A stretch of DNA of 8,250 bases from Anaerolineae bacterium (GTDB lineage: Bacteria; Chloroflexota; Anaerolineae; Epilineales; JAHCIE01): contig JAHCIE010000127.1 in NCBI GenBank assembly GCA_026129385.1, positions 1 through 8,250 of the forward strand. The letters run 5' to 3'. Positions 1 to 6,674 of this stretch are shown piece after piece (positions within the stretch are counted from its first letter, which is position 1; each line of letters begins with the position of its first letter). The position numbers and the translations under genes were made by a program. The notes beneath the pieces were generated by a model. That model was not told the DNA's origin. It was given only the letters and a program-made list of their open reading frames with translations, and ran no database searches.

Positions 1-74
1 TTGAGCGGCTCGCGAAGGGCCTCAGGCCACCACTAGCAAGACGACGCTACTCCCCACCCGACGCGCCGAGCTAA
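1..74 (+). other. possible 3' tail of an upstream gene
   Basis: One forward frame (codons starting at base 3) stays open from the window edge to a TAA at 72-74. It would give a 23-residue Arg/Pro-rich end (ERLAKGLRPPLARRRYSPPD...). A second forward frame ends at TAG 34-36. Neither is long enough to test for coding character or to recognise a family. The terminator-like hairpin at 92-132 is the only contextual support for a gene ending here. Low confidence. Confidence 0.2.
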
Positions 75-91
75 ACCTCCGCGCTGAACAG

Positions 92-132
92 GCGAAGCCC
101 TGCGGGCTACCCCAGCCCCAGCGGGGCTTTGC
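92..132 (+). terminator. terminator-like nested hairpin
   Basis: Outer arms 92-100 and 124-132 pair over 9 bp with one G-T wobble (GCGAAGCCC against GGGCTTTGC). Inside, GGGCT at 104-108 can pair with AGCCC at 114-118. An alternative fold uses AGCCCC (114-119) and GGGGCT (123-128), followed by TTT. The sequence after the stem (CTCGTCT) is only mildly T-rich. It probably ends transcription entering from the left edge. I see nothing further between here and the promoter at 236. Confidence 0.42.
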
Positions 133-235
133 TCGTCTGGCGCGGCGGCTTTAGCCCCACGCGCGCCCCGAGGCTATCGCAGCCGCCCTGCCTCTGCGTG
201 GCCCCGTCGATTGACACTCCGAAGCCTCGTGGCCG

Positions 236-264
236 TTTACAATTCGGCGCGACGGGGGTATACT
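236..264 (+). promoter_or_regulatory. sigma-70-type promoter of the glutaredoxin-SDR unit
   Basis: The -35 is TTTACA (236-241), the spacer is 17 nt, and the -10 is TATACT (259-264); each hexamer matches consensus at 5 of 6. The expected start is near 271, giving a leader of about 79 nt. A TTGACA at 211-216 lies 42 nt upstream of this -10 and is not part of this promoter. Confidence 0.55.
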
Positions 265-266
265 CA

Positions 267-315
267 GGGTGCGCCCGCGCGCTACCTCGGGGTGGCCTGG
301 GTGCGGGCGCATCCC
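267..315 (+). repeat. inverted repeat over the transcription start
   Basis: Left arm 267-278 (GGGTGCGCCCGC) pairs with right arm 303-315 (GCGGGCGCATCCC) over 12 bp, leaving T312 as a single bulge. The loop is 24 nt. The repeat begins 2 nt after the -10 hexamer, so it spans the expected start and lies in the leader of the glutaredoxin gene. It could be an operator at DNA level or a partial 5'-UTR hairpin. GC-rich sequence makes chance pairing easier. Confidence 0.4.
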
Positions 316-349
316 ATGACCCTGGCCGCCATGACCCGCAGGAGACTGT

Positions 350-715
350 ATGGCCCGCGAGATCGTCCTCTATTCCCGCGCTACCCGCTGCTCCGACGTC
401 GACCACGTTCGGGCACACCTTCAGGAGTGGAACCTGCCCTTCCGCGAGATCGACATCGAAGCGGATGCGAAGGCGGCCGCTCGCCTGGAGGAATGGACCG
501 GCTTCCTGAGTGTGCCGACCGTGGTCATCGCCGAGAGCGGCAGCGACGAGCCGTATCAGGAACCAGCCGGCCTCACGCCCAACCAGAACCCGCGCAACGT
601 CGATCGCGGCGCTATCATCACGGAGCCATCGACGGCCAACTTGCGCGTCTTCCTGGAACACAACGGCCTCGTCAAGGTTGATCTTTACCGCCTCGGCTCC
701 TTCCTGCGGGGTTAG
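350..715 (+). CDS. glutaredoxin-fold protein, one-cysteine (CSDV) active site
   Basis: A 121-residue cytoplasmic protein with no signal peptide. It opens with the beta-strand EIVLYSR (4-10). The active-site turn follows as C14-S15-D16-V17, then an alpha helix, a second strand (FREIDIE, 31-37), and the cis-proline strand SVPTVVI (54-60, Pro56). This order is that of a glutaredoxin/thioredoxin-like domain. The usual CPxC or CPDC motif is reduced to one cysteine because Val17 replaces the second. From family knowledge, such proteins can use a monothiol mechanism with glutathione or another low-molecular thiol, or have non-redox roles. The C-terminal 45 residues are less typical. ATG at 350 is favoured by AGGAGA 5 nt upstream. 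It is first in a unit with the SDR gene, which starts at the base after its stop. The substrate is unknown. Confidence 0.8.
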   Translation: MAREIVLYSRATRCSDVDHVRAHLQEWNLPFREIDIEADAKAAARLEEWTGFLSVPTVVIAESGSDEPYQEPAGLTPNQNPRNVDRGAIITEPSTANLRVFLEHNGLVKVDLYRLGSFLRG

Positions 716-1804
716 GTGAAGGCCCTCGTCACGGGCGCGACTGGCCTGGTCGGCGGCGCGATCGTCGATGCGCTGCTGGCCCAGGGCCATAGCGTGCAGG
801 CGTTGGTGCGCCCCACTGCCCGCGTGGATGACCTGATGCTGCGCGGGGTGAACCTGATTATCGGCGACCTCAACAACGAAGAGAGCCTGCGCCAGGCCGT
901 GCAAGGGGTGGACGTCGTCTTCCACTGCGCGGCCTTGCTCGGTTTTGGGGCGAGCGAGGCCGACATGGAATGGGTCAACGTCGTCGGTACGGAGCTGGTC
1001 CTGGCCGCCAGTCGCGCCGCCCACGTGAGGCGCTTCGTCCATCTTAGCTCGGTCGCCGTCTACGGCCCCCATGATCCCCCCATCCGCGAGGATGCCGCCA
1101 CGCAGCCAACCAATGTCTACGGCCGAACTAAGCTGGCCGCTGAAGAGGCCGTGTGGCAGGCAGGACGCGAAGGCCTGCCCGTCACGGTGCTACGACCGGC
1201 CGTGATCTACGGTCCTGGCGACCGCTACTTTCTGCCCGTCCTGCTCAGGGCCATGCGCCTGCCCATCGTGCCGCTGCCCGATGGCGGCGACGCCCTGGTC
1301 GAACTGGTGTACGTGAGCGATGTTGCCGACGCCGCGCTGCTCGCAGCGACGCGCCAGGCAGCAGTGGGCCAGGCTTACAACCTCACTGACGGCCGACCGA
1401 CCACTCTGCGGGACATCACCGAGACCTTTGGCTTGCTAACCGGGTATGCCCCGCGCATCGTGGATGTCAGCGCGGGGTATCTCCAGCATATCGCGAGTCT
1501 CGCCCACGAGGCCGTCGCGCCCATCAACCCGCGCCTGGCCTACGTCTTCGGCTCGGACATGGTCGCTAATCTAGGGCGAGACACCCACTACGACATTGGC
1601 AAGGCGGAGCACGACCTGGGCTATGCGCCGCGCGTCGGGCTGTACGAGGGCCTACGACGCGCCCTGACCGCTGACGCCCCCGACGCTCTGCGCGGCGGCA
1701 ACCCCAACTTTCCCCTGGCCGTCGGCGGCCTTCTCGTGCTGGCGGGGCTGATCGGCGGCGTGTGGCTGCGGCGGGTCTTCCGCCGCCCACGCCGGGCGGA
1801 ATGA
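716..1804 (+). CDS. extended SDR, NAD(P)-dependent epimerase/dehydratase family, C-terminal membrane anchor
   Basis: A 362-residue protein. The N-terminal Rossmann fold carries GATGLVGG (7-14) for NAD(P) binding. D51 in GDL and the HCAA segment (70-73) are typical of extended SDRs. The catalytic residues appear as Ser111/Ser112 in HLSS and Y135-x3-K139 (YGRTK), and LRPAVIYGPGD (159-169) is the classic substrate-domain motif. The overall style is that of sugar-nucleotide epimerases or 3-beta-HSD/dihydroflavonol-reductase-like enzymes, and I cannot name a substrate. A hydrophobic stretch at about 332-351 (LAVGGLLVLAGLIGGVWL) is followed by an Arg-rich end (LRRVFRRPRR), which suggests the enzyme is tail-anchored with its catalytic domain facing the cytoplasm. 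The GTG start lies directly after the TAG of the glutaredoxin gene, so translational coupling is likely; its own ribosome-binding site is weak (GCGGGG). Confidence 0.9.
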   Translation: MKALVTGATGLVGGAIVDALLAQGHSVQALVRPTARVDDLMLRGVNLIIGDLNNEESLRQAVQGVDVVFHCAALLGFGASEADMEWVNVVGTELVLAASRAAHVRRFVHLSSVAVYGPHDPPIREDAATQPTNVYGRTKLAAEEAVWQAGREGLPVTVLRPAVIYGPGDRYFLPVLLRAMRLPIVPLPDGGDALVELVYVSDVADAALLAATRQAAVGQAYNLTDGRPTTLRDITETFGLLTGYAPRIVDVSAGYLQHIASLAHEAVAPINPRLAYVFGSDMVANLGRDTHYDIGKAEHDLGYAPRVGLYEGLRRALTADAPDALRGGNPNFPLAVGGLLVLAGLIGGVWLRRVFRRPRRAE

Positions 1805-1805
1805 A

Positions 1806-1834
1806 TTGACATTCTGAACCAACCGGCTTACACT
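1806..1834 (+). promoter_or_regulatory. sigma-70-type promoter of ftsH
   Basis: A consensus -35 TTGACA (1806-1811), a 17-nt spacer, and the -10 TACACT (1829-1834, 4 of 6). It starts 2 nt after the SDR stop codon, so ftsH can be expressed independently of the upstream pair. The expected start is near 1841, leaving a leader of about 114 nt. No CIRCE or other heat-shock operator is recognisable. Confidence 0.6.
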
Positions 1835-1835
1835 T

Positions 1836-1888
1836 GGGGGCAATCTTGCGCCGCCCATCCCAACCTGGGCCACGAAAGATTGTCCCCC
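1836..1888 (+). repeat. inverted repeat at the ftsH transcription start
   Basis: Left arm 1836-1847 (GGGGGCAATCTT) pairs with right arm 1876-1888 (AAGATTGTCCCCC) over 12 bp, with T1883 bulged. The 28-nt loop contains a smaller stem, GCCCA against TGGGC. The repeat begins 1 nt after the -10. It could end readthrough from the SDR gene, act as an operator, or form part of the ftsH leader. The arms are mixed-composition rather than pure GC, which makes chance less likely than for the repeat at 267-315. Confidence 0.5.
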
Positions 1889-1954
1889 TTCCAACCGTCA
1901 AATATGCAGATTCAACACAGGAGCCAGCGGGCCTACGCGTGGGAGACTTAGTAC

Positions 1955-3925
1955 ATGAAGCGGAAACCAACCAACGGGGGAACACCGGTGAGTAAGTGGT
2001 TCAAGAGTGGAACCATCTACCTGCTGCTACTGGCAGCCTTTTTGATTATTCTCTTCCGCGCTTCAACGAGCGTTAGCGCTCGCACGCAGCGCGTCGATCT
2101 GTCTACCCTTGCCAACGATGTCAAGGCGGGCAAGGTAACCGCCATCCAGGTCAACCAGGACGGGGTGAATCTCCGCATCACGCGCAACGACCAATCGGGT
2201 GAATTTTCCAGCAACAAGGAAGCCACGAGCGGCATCACCGAGGTTCTCACCTCCTTTGGCGTGACGCCCGATCAGCTCGACAAGGTGAAGATCGAGGTGG
2301 TCGGGCCGGGCTTCTGGTCCAACTGGGGCAACATCCTGGCATCCCTCTTGCCAATCCTCCTCTTCGGCGGGTTCATCTTCTTCATGTTCAGGCAGGCGCA
2401 AGGCGGCACGAACCAGGCGATGAGCTTCGGCAAGAGCCGCGCTCGCATGTTCAGCGGCGACAAACCTACCGTTACCTTCGCCGACGTGGCCGGGGTGGAC
2501 GAGGCCAAGCACGAACTGGCCGAGGTCGTCGAGTTCCTCAAGGAACCCGAGAAGTTCATCTCCCTCGGCGCGCGCATCCCCAAGGGCGTCCTCATGGTTG
2601 GCCCCCCAGGCTGCGGCAAGACCCTCCTGGCTAAGGCCGTCGCTGGCGAGGCCGGCGCACCCTTCTTCAGCATCAGCGGCTCGGAGTTCGTAGAGATGTT
2701 CGTGGGCGTGGGCGCGTCGCGGGTGCGAGACCTGTTCGAGCAGGCCAAGCGGCACAGCCCGTGCATCATCTTCGTCGACGAGATCGATGCGGTGGGGCGG
2801 CATCGCGGGGCAGGCTTGGGAGGCAGCCACGACGAGCGTGAGCAGACCCTCAACCAGATTCTGGTCGAGATGGACGGCTTCGACAGCGACACCCACATCA
2901 TCATCATCGCGGCAACGAACCGACCCGACATTCTGGACCCGGCGCTGATGCGGCCGGGGCGGTTCGACCGTCGGGTGATCATCGACCGCCCCGACGTGGC
3001 CGGTCGCAAGCATATGTTCAAGATTCACACCCGCGGCAAGCCTCTCGCGCCCGACGTCGACCTGGAGATCTGCGCGAAGATCACGCCCGGCTTCAGCGGC
3101 GCGGACATCGAGAACCTGGTAAACGAGGCGGCCATCCTGGCCGCGCGCCGCAATGCCAAGGCCATCTCCATGAAGGACATGCAGGATTCGATGGAGAAGG
3201 TGGTCATGGGGCCAGAGCGTAAGAGTCGCGTCATCTCCCCGGTGGAGAAGCGGATCGTCGCCTACCACGAGGCAGGGCACGCCCTGGTGGGCCACCTGCT
3301 GCCCAACTGCGACCCCATCCACAAAGTCACCATCGTCCCACGCGGCATGGCGGGCGGCTTCGTCATGCCCTTACCGGACAGCGACCGCCAGTTCCGCAAC
3401 GTCGCCAAGTTTAAGGACGACCTGGCCTTCACCCTGGGCGGGCGCGTTGCCGAGGAGATTGTCTTCGGTGACGTGACCACCGGCGCGAGTAGTGACCTGG
3501 AAAAGGTGACCAAGCTGGCGCGGGCGATGGTAACTCAGTACGGCATGAGCGAGAAGCTCGGCCCCATCACCTTCGGCGAGAAGGAAGAGATGGTCTTCCT
3601 GGGCCGCGAGATTGGCGAGCAGCGCAACTACTCCGAGGCGGTCGCCGAGGAGATTGACGCCGAAGTCCGAATGCTGGTTACGGAAGCCTATGAGCGGGCG
3701 CGCGGCGTGGTAGTCGACAACCGCCCCAAGCTCGATCTCATCGCCCAGAAATTGATGGACGTTGAGACCCTCGACGCCGCCGACTTCCGCGCCTTGTTCG
3801 CGGCGACGGAGACCAACGGCGCGGTCAGCGCGCCGAGCGCCAACGGCGCGAGCCATAGCGACTCCACCGGGCCCGCCGACAGCAACGGCGATCACGGCAG
3901 CGTGAACGGACCCAGCCCGATATAG
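1955..3925 (+). CDS. ftsH: ATP-dependent zinc metalloprotease FtsH
   Basis: A 656-residue membrane-anchored AAA+ protease that degrades misfolded and regulatory proteins as a hexamer at the inner face of the membrane. TM1 lies at about 19-37, a short extracytoplasmic domain at 38-125, and TM2 at about 126-146. The AAA module has Walker A GPPGCGKT (216-223, Cys220 where Thr is usual), the pore segment MFVGVG (248-253), Walker B IIFVDEID (271-278), and the second region of homology with RPGRFDR and arginine fingers R336/R339. The protease domain has the zinc motif HEAGH (438-442), and D514 in SSDLEK is the expected third ligand. The tail from about 618 is a disordered Ser/Asn/Gly/Pro-rich extension. 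The ATG start has GGGAGA 8 nt upstream. An in-frame GTG at 1988, after GGGGG, is an alternative that would remove 11 residues. Its length is normal for the family. Confidence 0.97.
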   Translation: MKRKPTNGGTPVSKWFKSGTIYLLLLAAFLIILFRASTSVSARTQRVDLSTLANDVKAGKVTAIQVNQDGVNLRITRNDQSGEFSSNKEATSGITEVLTSFGVTPDQLDKVKIEVVGPGFWSNWGNILASLLPILLFGGFIFFMFRQAQGGTNQAMSFGKSRARMFSGDKPTVTFADVAGVDEAKHELAEVVEFLKEPEKFISLGARIPKGVLMVGPPGCGKTLLAKAVAGEAGAPFFSISGSEFVEMFVGVGASRVRDLFEQAKRHSPCIIFVDEIDAVGRHRGAGLGGSHDEREQTLNQILVEMDGFDSDTHIIIIAATNRPDILDPALMRPGRFDRRVIIDRPDVAGRKHMFKIHTRGKPLAPDVDLEICAKITPGFSGADIENLVNEAAILAARRNAKAISMKDMQDSMEKVVMGPERKSRVISPVEKRIVAYHEAGHALVGHLLPNCDPIHKVTIVPRGMAGGFVMPLPDSDRQFRNVAKFKDDLAFTLGGRVAEEIVFGDVTTGASSDLEKVTKLARAMVTQYGMSEKLGPITFGEKEEMVFLGREIGEQRNYSEAVAEEIDAEVRMLVTEAYERARGVVVDNRPKLDLIAQKLMDVETLDAADFRALFAATETNGAVSAPSANGASHSDSTGPADSNGDHGSVNGPSPI

Positions 3926-3953
3926 GGCCTGTTGGCGAAGACTCAAATGATAA

Positions 3954-3994
3954 CGGGGCTTTTCAGCACGGTATACCCGGCTTGAAAAGCCCCG
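3954..3994. terminator. hairpin between convergent ftsH and the lipoprotein gene
   Basis: Perfect 12-bp arms CGGGGCTTTTCA (3954-3965) and TGAAAAGCCCCG (3983-3994) enclose a 17-nt loop that contains the palindrome GGTATACC. It sits between two convergent genes. Read on the minus strand, the stem is followed by TTATCATTT, a fair U-tract. Read on the plus strand, it is followed by CTTCG, which is poor. It probably ends the lipoprotein transcript and perhaps ftsH too. Confidence 0.7.
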
Positions 3995-4018
3995 CTTCGA
4001 TAGCAGGCTGAGGCTGAG

Positions 4019-4285
4019 CTACGGTGTGGGGGTGCCGTTCGGGTAGGCCGCGGGCGGCTGAATGGTCGGCGTTGTGGGCGCCGGATAGCCGGGCGGTTTG
4101 GTAGCGGTGGGCGGGCGGATTGGCGTGCCCGTGGGTGCGGCGCCGGGTGGCGCTGTCGCGCCGCCTGGCGGTGGGGCAACGACGGTGGGCGTGGGCGGTG
4201 GGGTCGTCGAGGGTTGGCACGCAGCCAGCGCGAGGACGGTCAGCGCCAAAAGTACGATCAACAGCCATCGGGTTAAGACATTCAC
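4019..4285 (-). CDS. small Pro/Thr-rich lipoprotein
   Basis: An 88-residue protein starting at GTG 4285, with AGGAGG at 4301-4296 on the same strand (10-nt spacing). The open frame extends upstream to 4327, but that extension lacks a ribosome-binding site and would push the signal peptide inward. The N-terminus has Arg6, a hydrophobic core (WLLIVLLALTVLAL), and the lipobox L-A-A-C with Cys23, so signal peptidase II cleavage and lipid attachment are expected. The mature part of about 66 residues is roughly 24 Pro and 14 Thr (PPPTPT, PPPGG, PTATKPPG) and has no recognisable domain. Such tails are usually extended, wall- or surface-spanning linkers. The stop is TAG 4021-4019. The promoter at 4376-4348 and the terminator at 3954-3994 make it a one-gene unit. 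Its function is unknown. Confidence 0.68.
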   Translation of the reverse strand: MNVLTRWLLIVLLALTVLALAACQPSTTPPPTPTVVAPPPGGATAPPGAAPTGTPIRPPTATKPPGYPAPTTPTIQPPAAYPNGTPTP

Positions 4286-4310
4286 CGGAATACAACCTCC
4301 TGACCAAGAA

Positions 4311-4348
4311 TAGGCGGCGCACTGCACGGGCGGCGCGCCGATAGCCTA
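4311..4348 (-). repeat. inverted repeat at the lipoprotein transcription start
   Basis: On the minus strand, TAGGC + GGCGC (4348-4335, split by a 4-nt TATC bulge) can pair with GCGCCGCCTA (4320-4311) across a 14-nt loop. It begins at the last base of the -10 hexamer, like the repeats behind two other promoters in this window. It is weaker than those because of the bulge and the GC-rich arms. Confidence 0.3.
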
Positions 4349-4376
4349 GTATAGCACAGGTCGTGCCGTGGGCCAA
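4348..4376 (-). promoter_or_regulatory. extended -10 promoter of the lipoprotein gene
   Basis: On the minus strand, the -35 is TTGGCC (4376-4371, 4 of 6), the spacer is 17 nt, and the -10 is TATACT (4353-4348, 5 of 6), preceded by TGC as an extended -10. The expected start is near 4341, about 56 nt before the GTG. Between this promoter and the one at 4442 I see nothing beyond a short CTTGC/GCAAG inverted repeat near 4380. Confidence 0.55.
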
Positions 4377-4441
4377 AGCGCTTGCCAGCAAGACGCCCGC
4401 GCGAGTTCCGACACGCGCCGCCAGATTCGTTGCCCAAGGGC

Positions 4442-4470
4442 TTGACAAATGCCGCCCTTATCACAATAAT
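4442..4470 (+). promoter_or_regulatory. strong sigma-70-type promoter of the aspS leader
   Basis: A consensus -35 TTGACA (4442-4447), a 17-nt spacer, and the -10 AATAAT (4465-4470, 5 of 6) in an AT-rich patch that stands out from its surroundings. The expected start is near 4477, more than 330 nt before the aspS start codon. The first sizeable element it would transcribe is the 17-codon frame at 4564. A 5-bp inverted repeat, TAGCC (4486-4490) and GGCTA (4499-4503), and the palindrome ATGGATCCAT (4520-4529) lie in between. Confidence 0.6.
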
Positions 4471-4563
4471 ATCAACATCAATCGATAGCCTTCGCGGCGG
4501 CTAGCTCAGGGCACATCCCATGGATCCATCCTCTGCTATCCTATATCGCAGGAGGTGATGCTC

Positions 4564-4617
4564 ATGACCCAAGACGGCAGTAGTACGTGGAGCATCGCCT
4601 TCGGTTTCACCGCCTAA
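4564..4617 (+). CDS. 17-residue leader-type open frame upstream of aspS
   Basis: The frame encodes MTQDGSSTWSIAFGFTA and ends at TAA 4615-4617. AGGAGGTGAT (4550-4559) matches the general 3' tail of bacterial 16S rRNA over 10 nt and sits 8 nt (measured from GGAGG) before the ATG. This is the strongest ribosome-binding site in the window. Its last codons and stop lie inside the hairpin at 4592-4625, so a translating or stalled ribosome would prevent that hairpin from forming. It has one Asp codon (GAC) at position 4, which is weak support for aspartate-sensing attenuation. It is not recognised as any known peptide. It could be a regulatory leader peptide, a small protein in its own right, or chance. 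It was too short for any coding-statistics judgement. Confidence 0.4.
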   Translation: MTQDGSSTWSIAFGFTA

Positions 4618-4625
4618 GGCGATGC
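4592..4625 (+). promoter_or_regulatory. hairpin overlapping the end of the leader open frame
   Basis: Arms GCATCGCCTT (4592-4601) and AAGGCGATGC (4616-4625) are perfectly complementary. The stem continues as CGGT (4602-4605) with ACCG (4609-4612) around a TTC loop, leaving CCT (4613-4615) as a bulge. That makes about 14 bp in total. The right arm begins within the TAA stop codon, which couples its folding to translation of the 17-codon frame. Confidence 0.5.
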
Positions 4626-4638
4626 CTCCGCGAGCGCG

Positions 4639-4662
4639 ACGCCCTGGTTTCGGCCAGGGCGT
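4639..4662 (+). promoter_or_regulatory. second hairpin in the aspS leader
   Basis: Perfect 9-bp arms ACGCCCTGG (4639-4647) and CCAGGGCGT (4654-4662) around a TTTCGG loop. No T-tract follows (TCGTGCGC), so a stand-alone terminator is unlikely. CCAGGG of the right arm could instead pair with CCCTGG at 4743-4748, which is part of the terminator-like hairpin further down. Confidence 0.5.
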
Positions 4663-4685
4663 TCGTGCGCCTCAGTACGACTTTC

Positions 4686-4714
4686 TTGACCATCCCCCGC
4701 GTCCCGCCTATCAT
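4686..4714 (+). promoter_or_regulatory. aspS-proximal promoter
   Basis: The -35 is TTGACC (4686-4691, 5 of 6), the spacer is 17 nt, and the -10 is TATCAT (4709-4714, 5 of 6). The expected start is near 4721, giving an 89-nt leader for aspS that still contains the hairpin at 4739-4766. A weaker TATCAT at 4786-4791 has no convincing -35. Confidence 0.5.
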
Positions 4715-4738
4715 TCTGCGGCCCGATGCTCGATGACG

Positions 4739-4766
4739 AGGCCCCTGGCGCTGCCACGGGCCTTTT
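4739..4766 (+). terminator. intrinsic terminator-like hairpin upstream of aspS (possible attenuator)
   Basis: Arms AGGCCC (4739-4744) and GGGCCT (4758-4763) continue, across a single C-C mismatch, into TGGC (4746-4749) and GCCA (4753-4756) with a GCT loop. The stem ends in TTTT (4763-4766). It lies downstream of both promoters and 43 nt before the aspS start codon, a position expected of an attenuator rather than of a gene-end terminator. Confidence 0.45.
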
Positions 4767-4809
4767 GCCCTATTCCATCGCCCTTTATCATTTCCCCTTT
4801 GGAGGCTGT

Positions 4810-6579
<1,770 letters not shown>

Positions 6580-6585
6580 CACGAA

Positions 6586-6629
6586 TCGCCTGCCCCTGCT
6601 GGATGGTCGCATCCAGCAGGGGCAGGCGA
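6586..6629 (+). terminator. 20-bp perfect hairpin after aspS
   Basis: Arms 6586-6605 and 6610-6629 are exact reverse complements around a GTCG tetraloop, starting 6 nt after the aspS stop. There is no T-tract (AGTGGCGC follows), so it would be a U-tract-less terminator, an mRNA-stabilising 3' stem, or a dispersed palindromic element. It ends 45 nt before the MFS start codon. Confidence 0.6.
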
Positions 6630-6674
6630 AGTGGCGCGGGCGCCCATCCACCGCCAGCAGGACAAGGTAAGCCA

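Noticed and set aside
211..216. TTGACA as the -35 of a promoter with TACAAT at 238-243
   Set aside because: The spacer would be 21 nt. The TTTACA-17-TATACT pair just downstream is a better promoter.
107..1072. Long minus-strand open frame of 321 codons across the glutaredoxin and SDR genes
   Set aside because: It lies opposite two genes with clear family motifs, lacks any recognisable domain, and is the type of antisense frame that GC-rich codon bias produces.
1836..1888. CIRCE-type heat-shock operator at ftsH
   Set aside because: The arms do not match TTAGCACTC/GAGTGCTAA and the 28-nt gap is far longer than the 9-nt CIRCE spacer.
2063..3322. Minus-strand open frame of 419 codons opposite ftsH
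   Set aside because: It is a shadow of the conserved ftsH coding frame, with His/Val/Asp-rich translation and no domain.
4494..4509. tRNA-like start GCGGCGGCTAGCTCAG
   Set aside because: It resembles an acceptor stem plus D-arm start, but no TTCRANNC T-loop or matching 3' acceptor strand follows within tRNA length.
4477..4809. T-box riboswitch in the aspS leader
   Set aside because: The conserved T-box sequence (AGGGTGG-type) and a clear specifier stem could not be found. TGGC does occur at 4746-4749 but inside the terminator stem itself.
4726..4809. 28-residue N-terminal extension of aspS from ATG 4726
   Set aside because: The extra residues are unlike AspRS, the region holds the terminator-like hairpin, and GGAGG supports the GTG at 4810.
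6603..6674. MFS start at ATG 6603
   Set aside because: That ATG is buried in the 20-bp hairpin with no accessible ribosome-binding site. The ATG at 6675 has one and gives a normal NiaP-like N-terminus.
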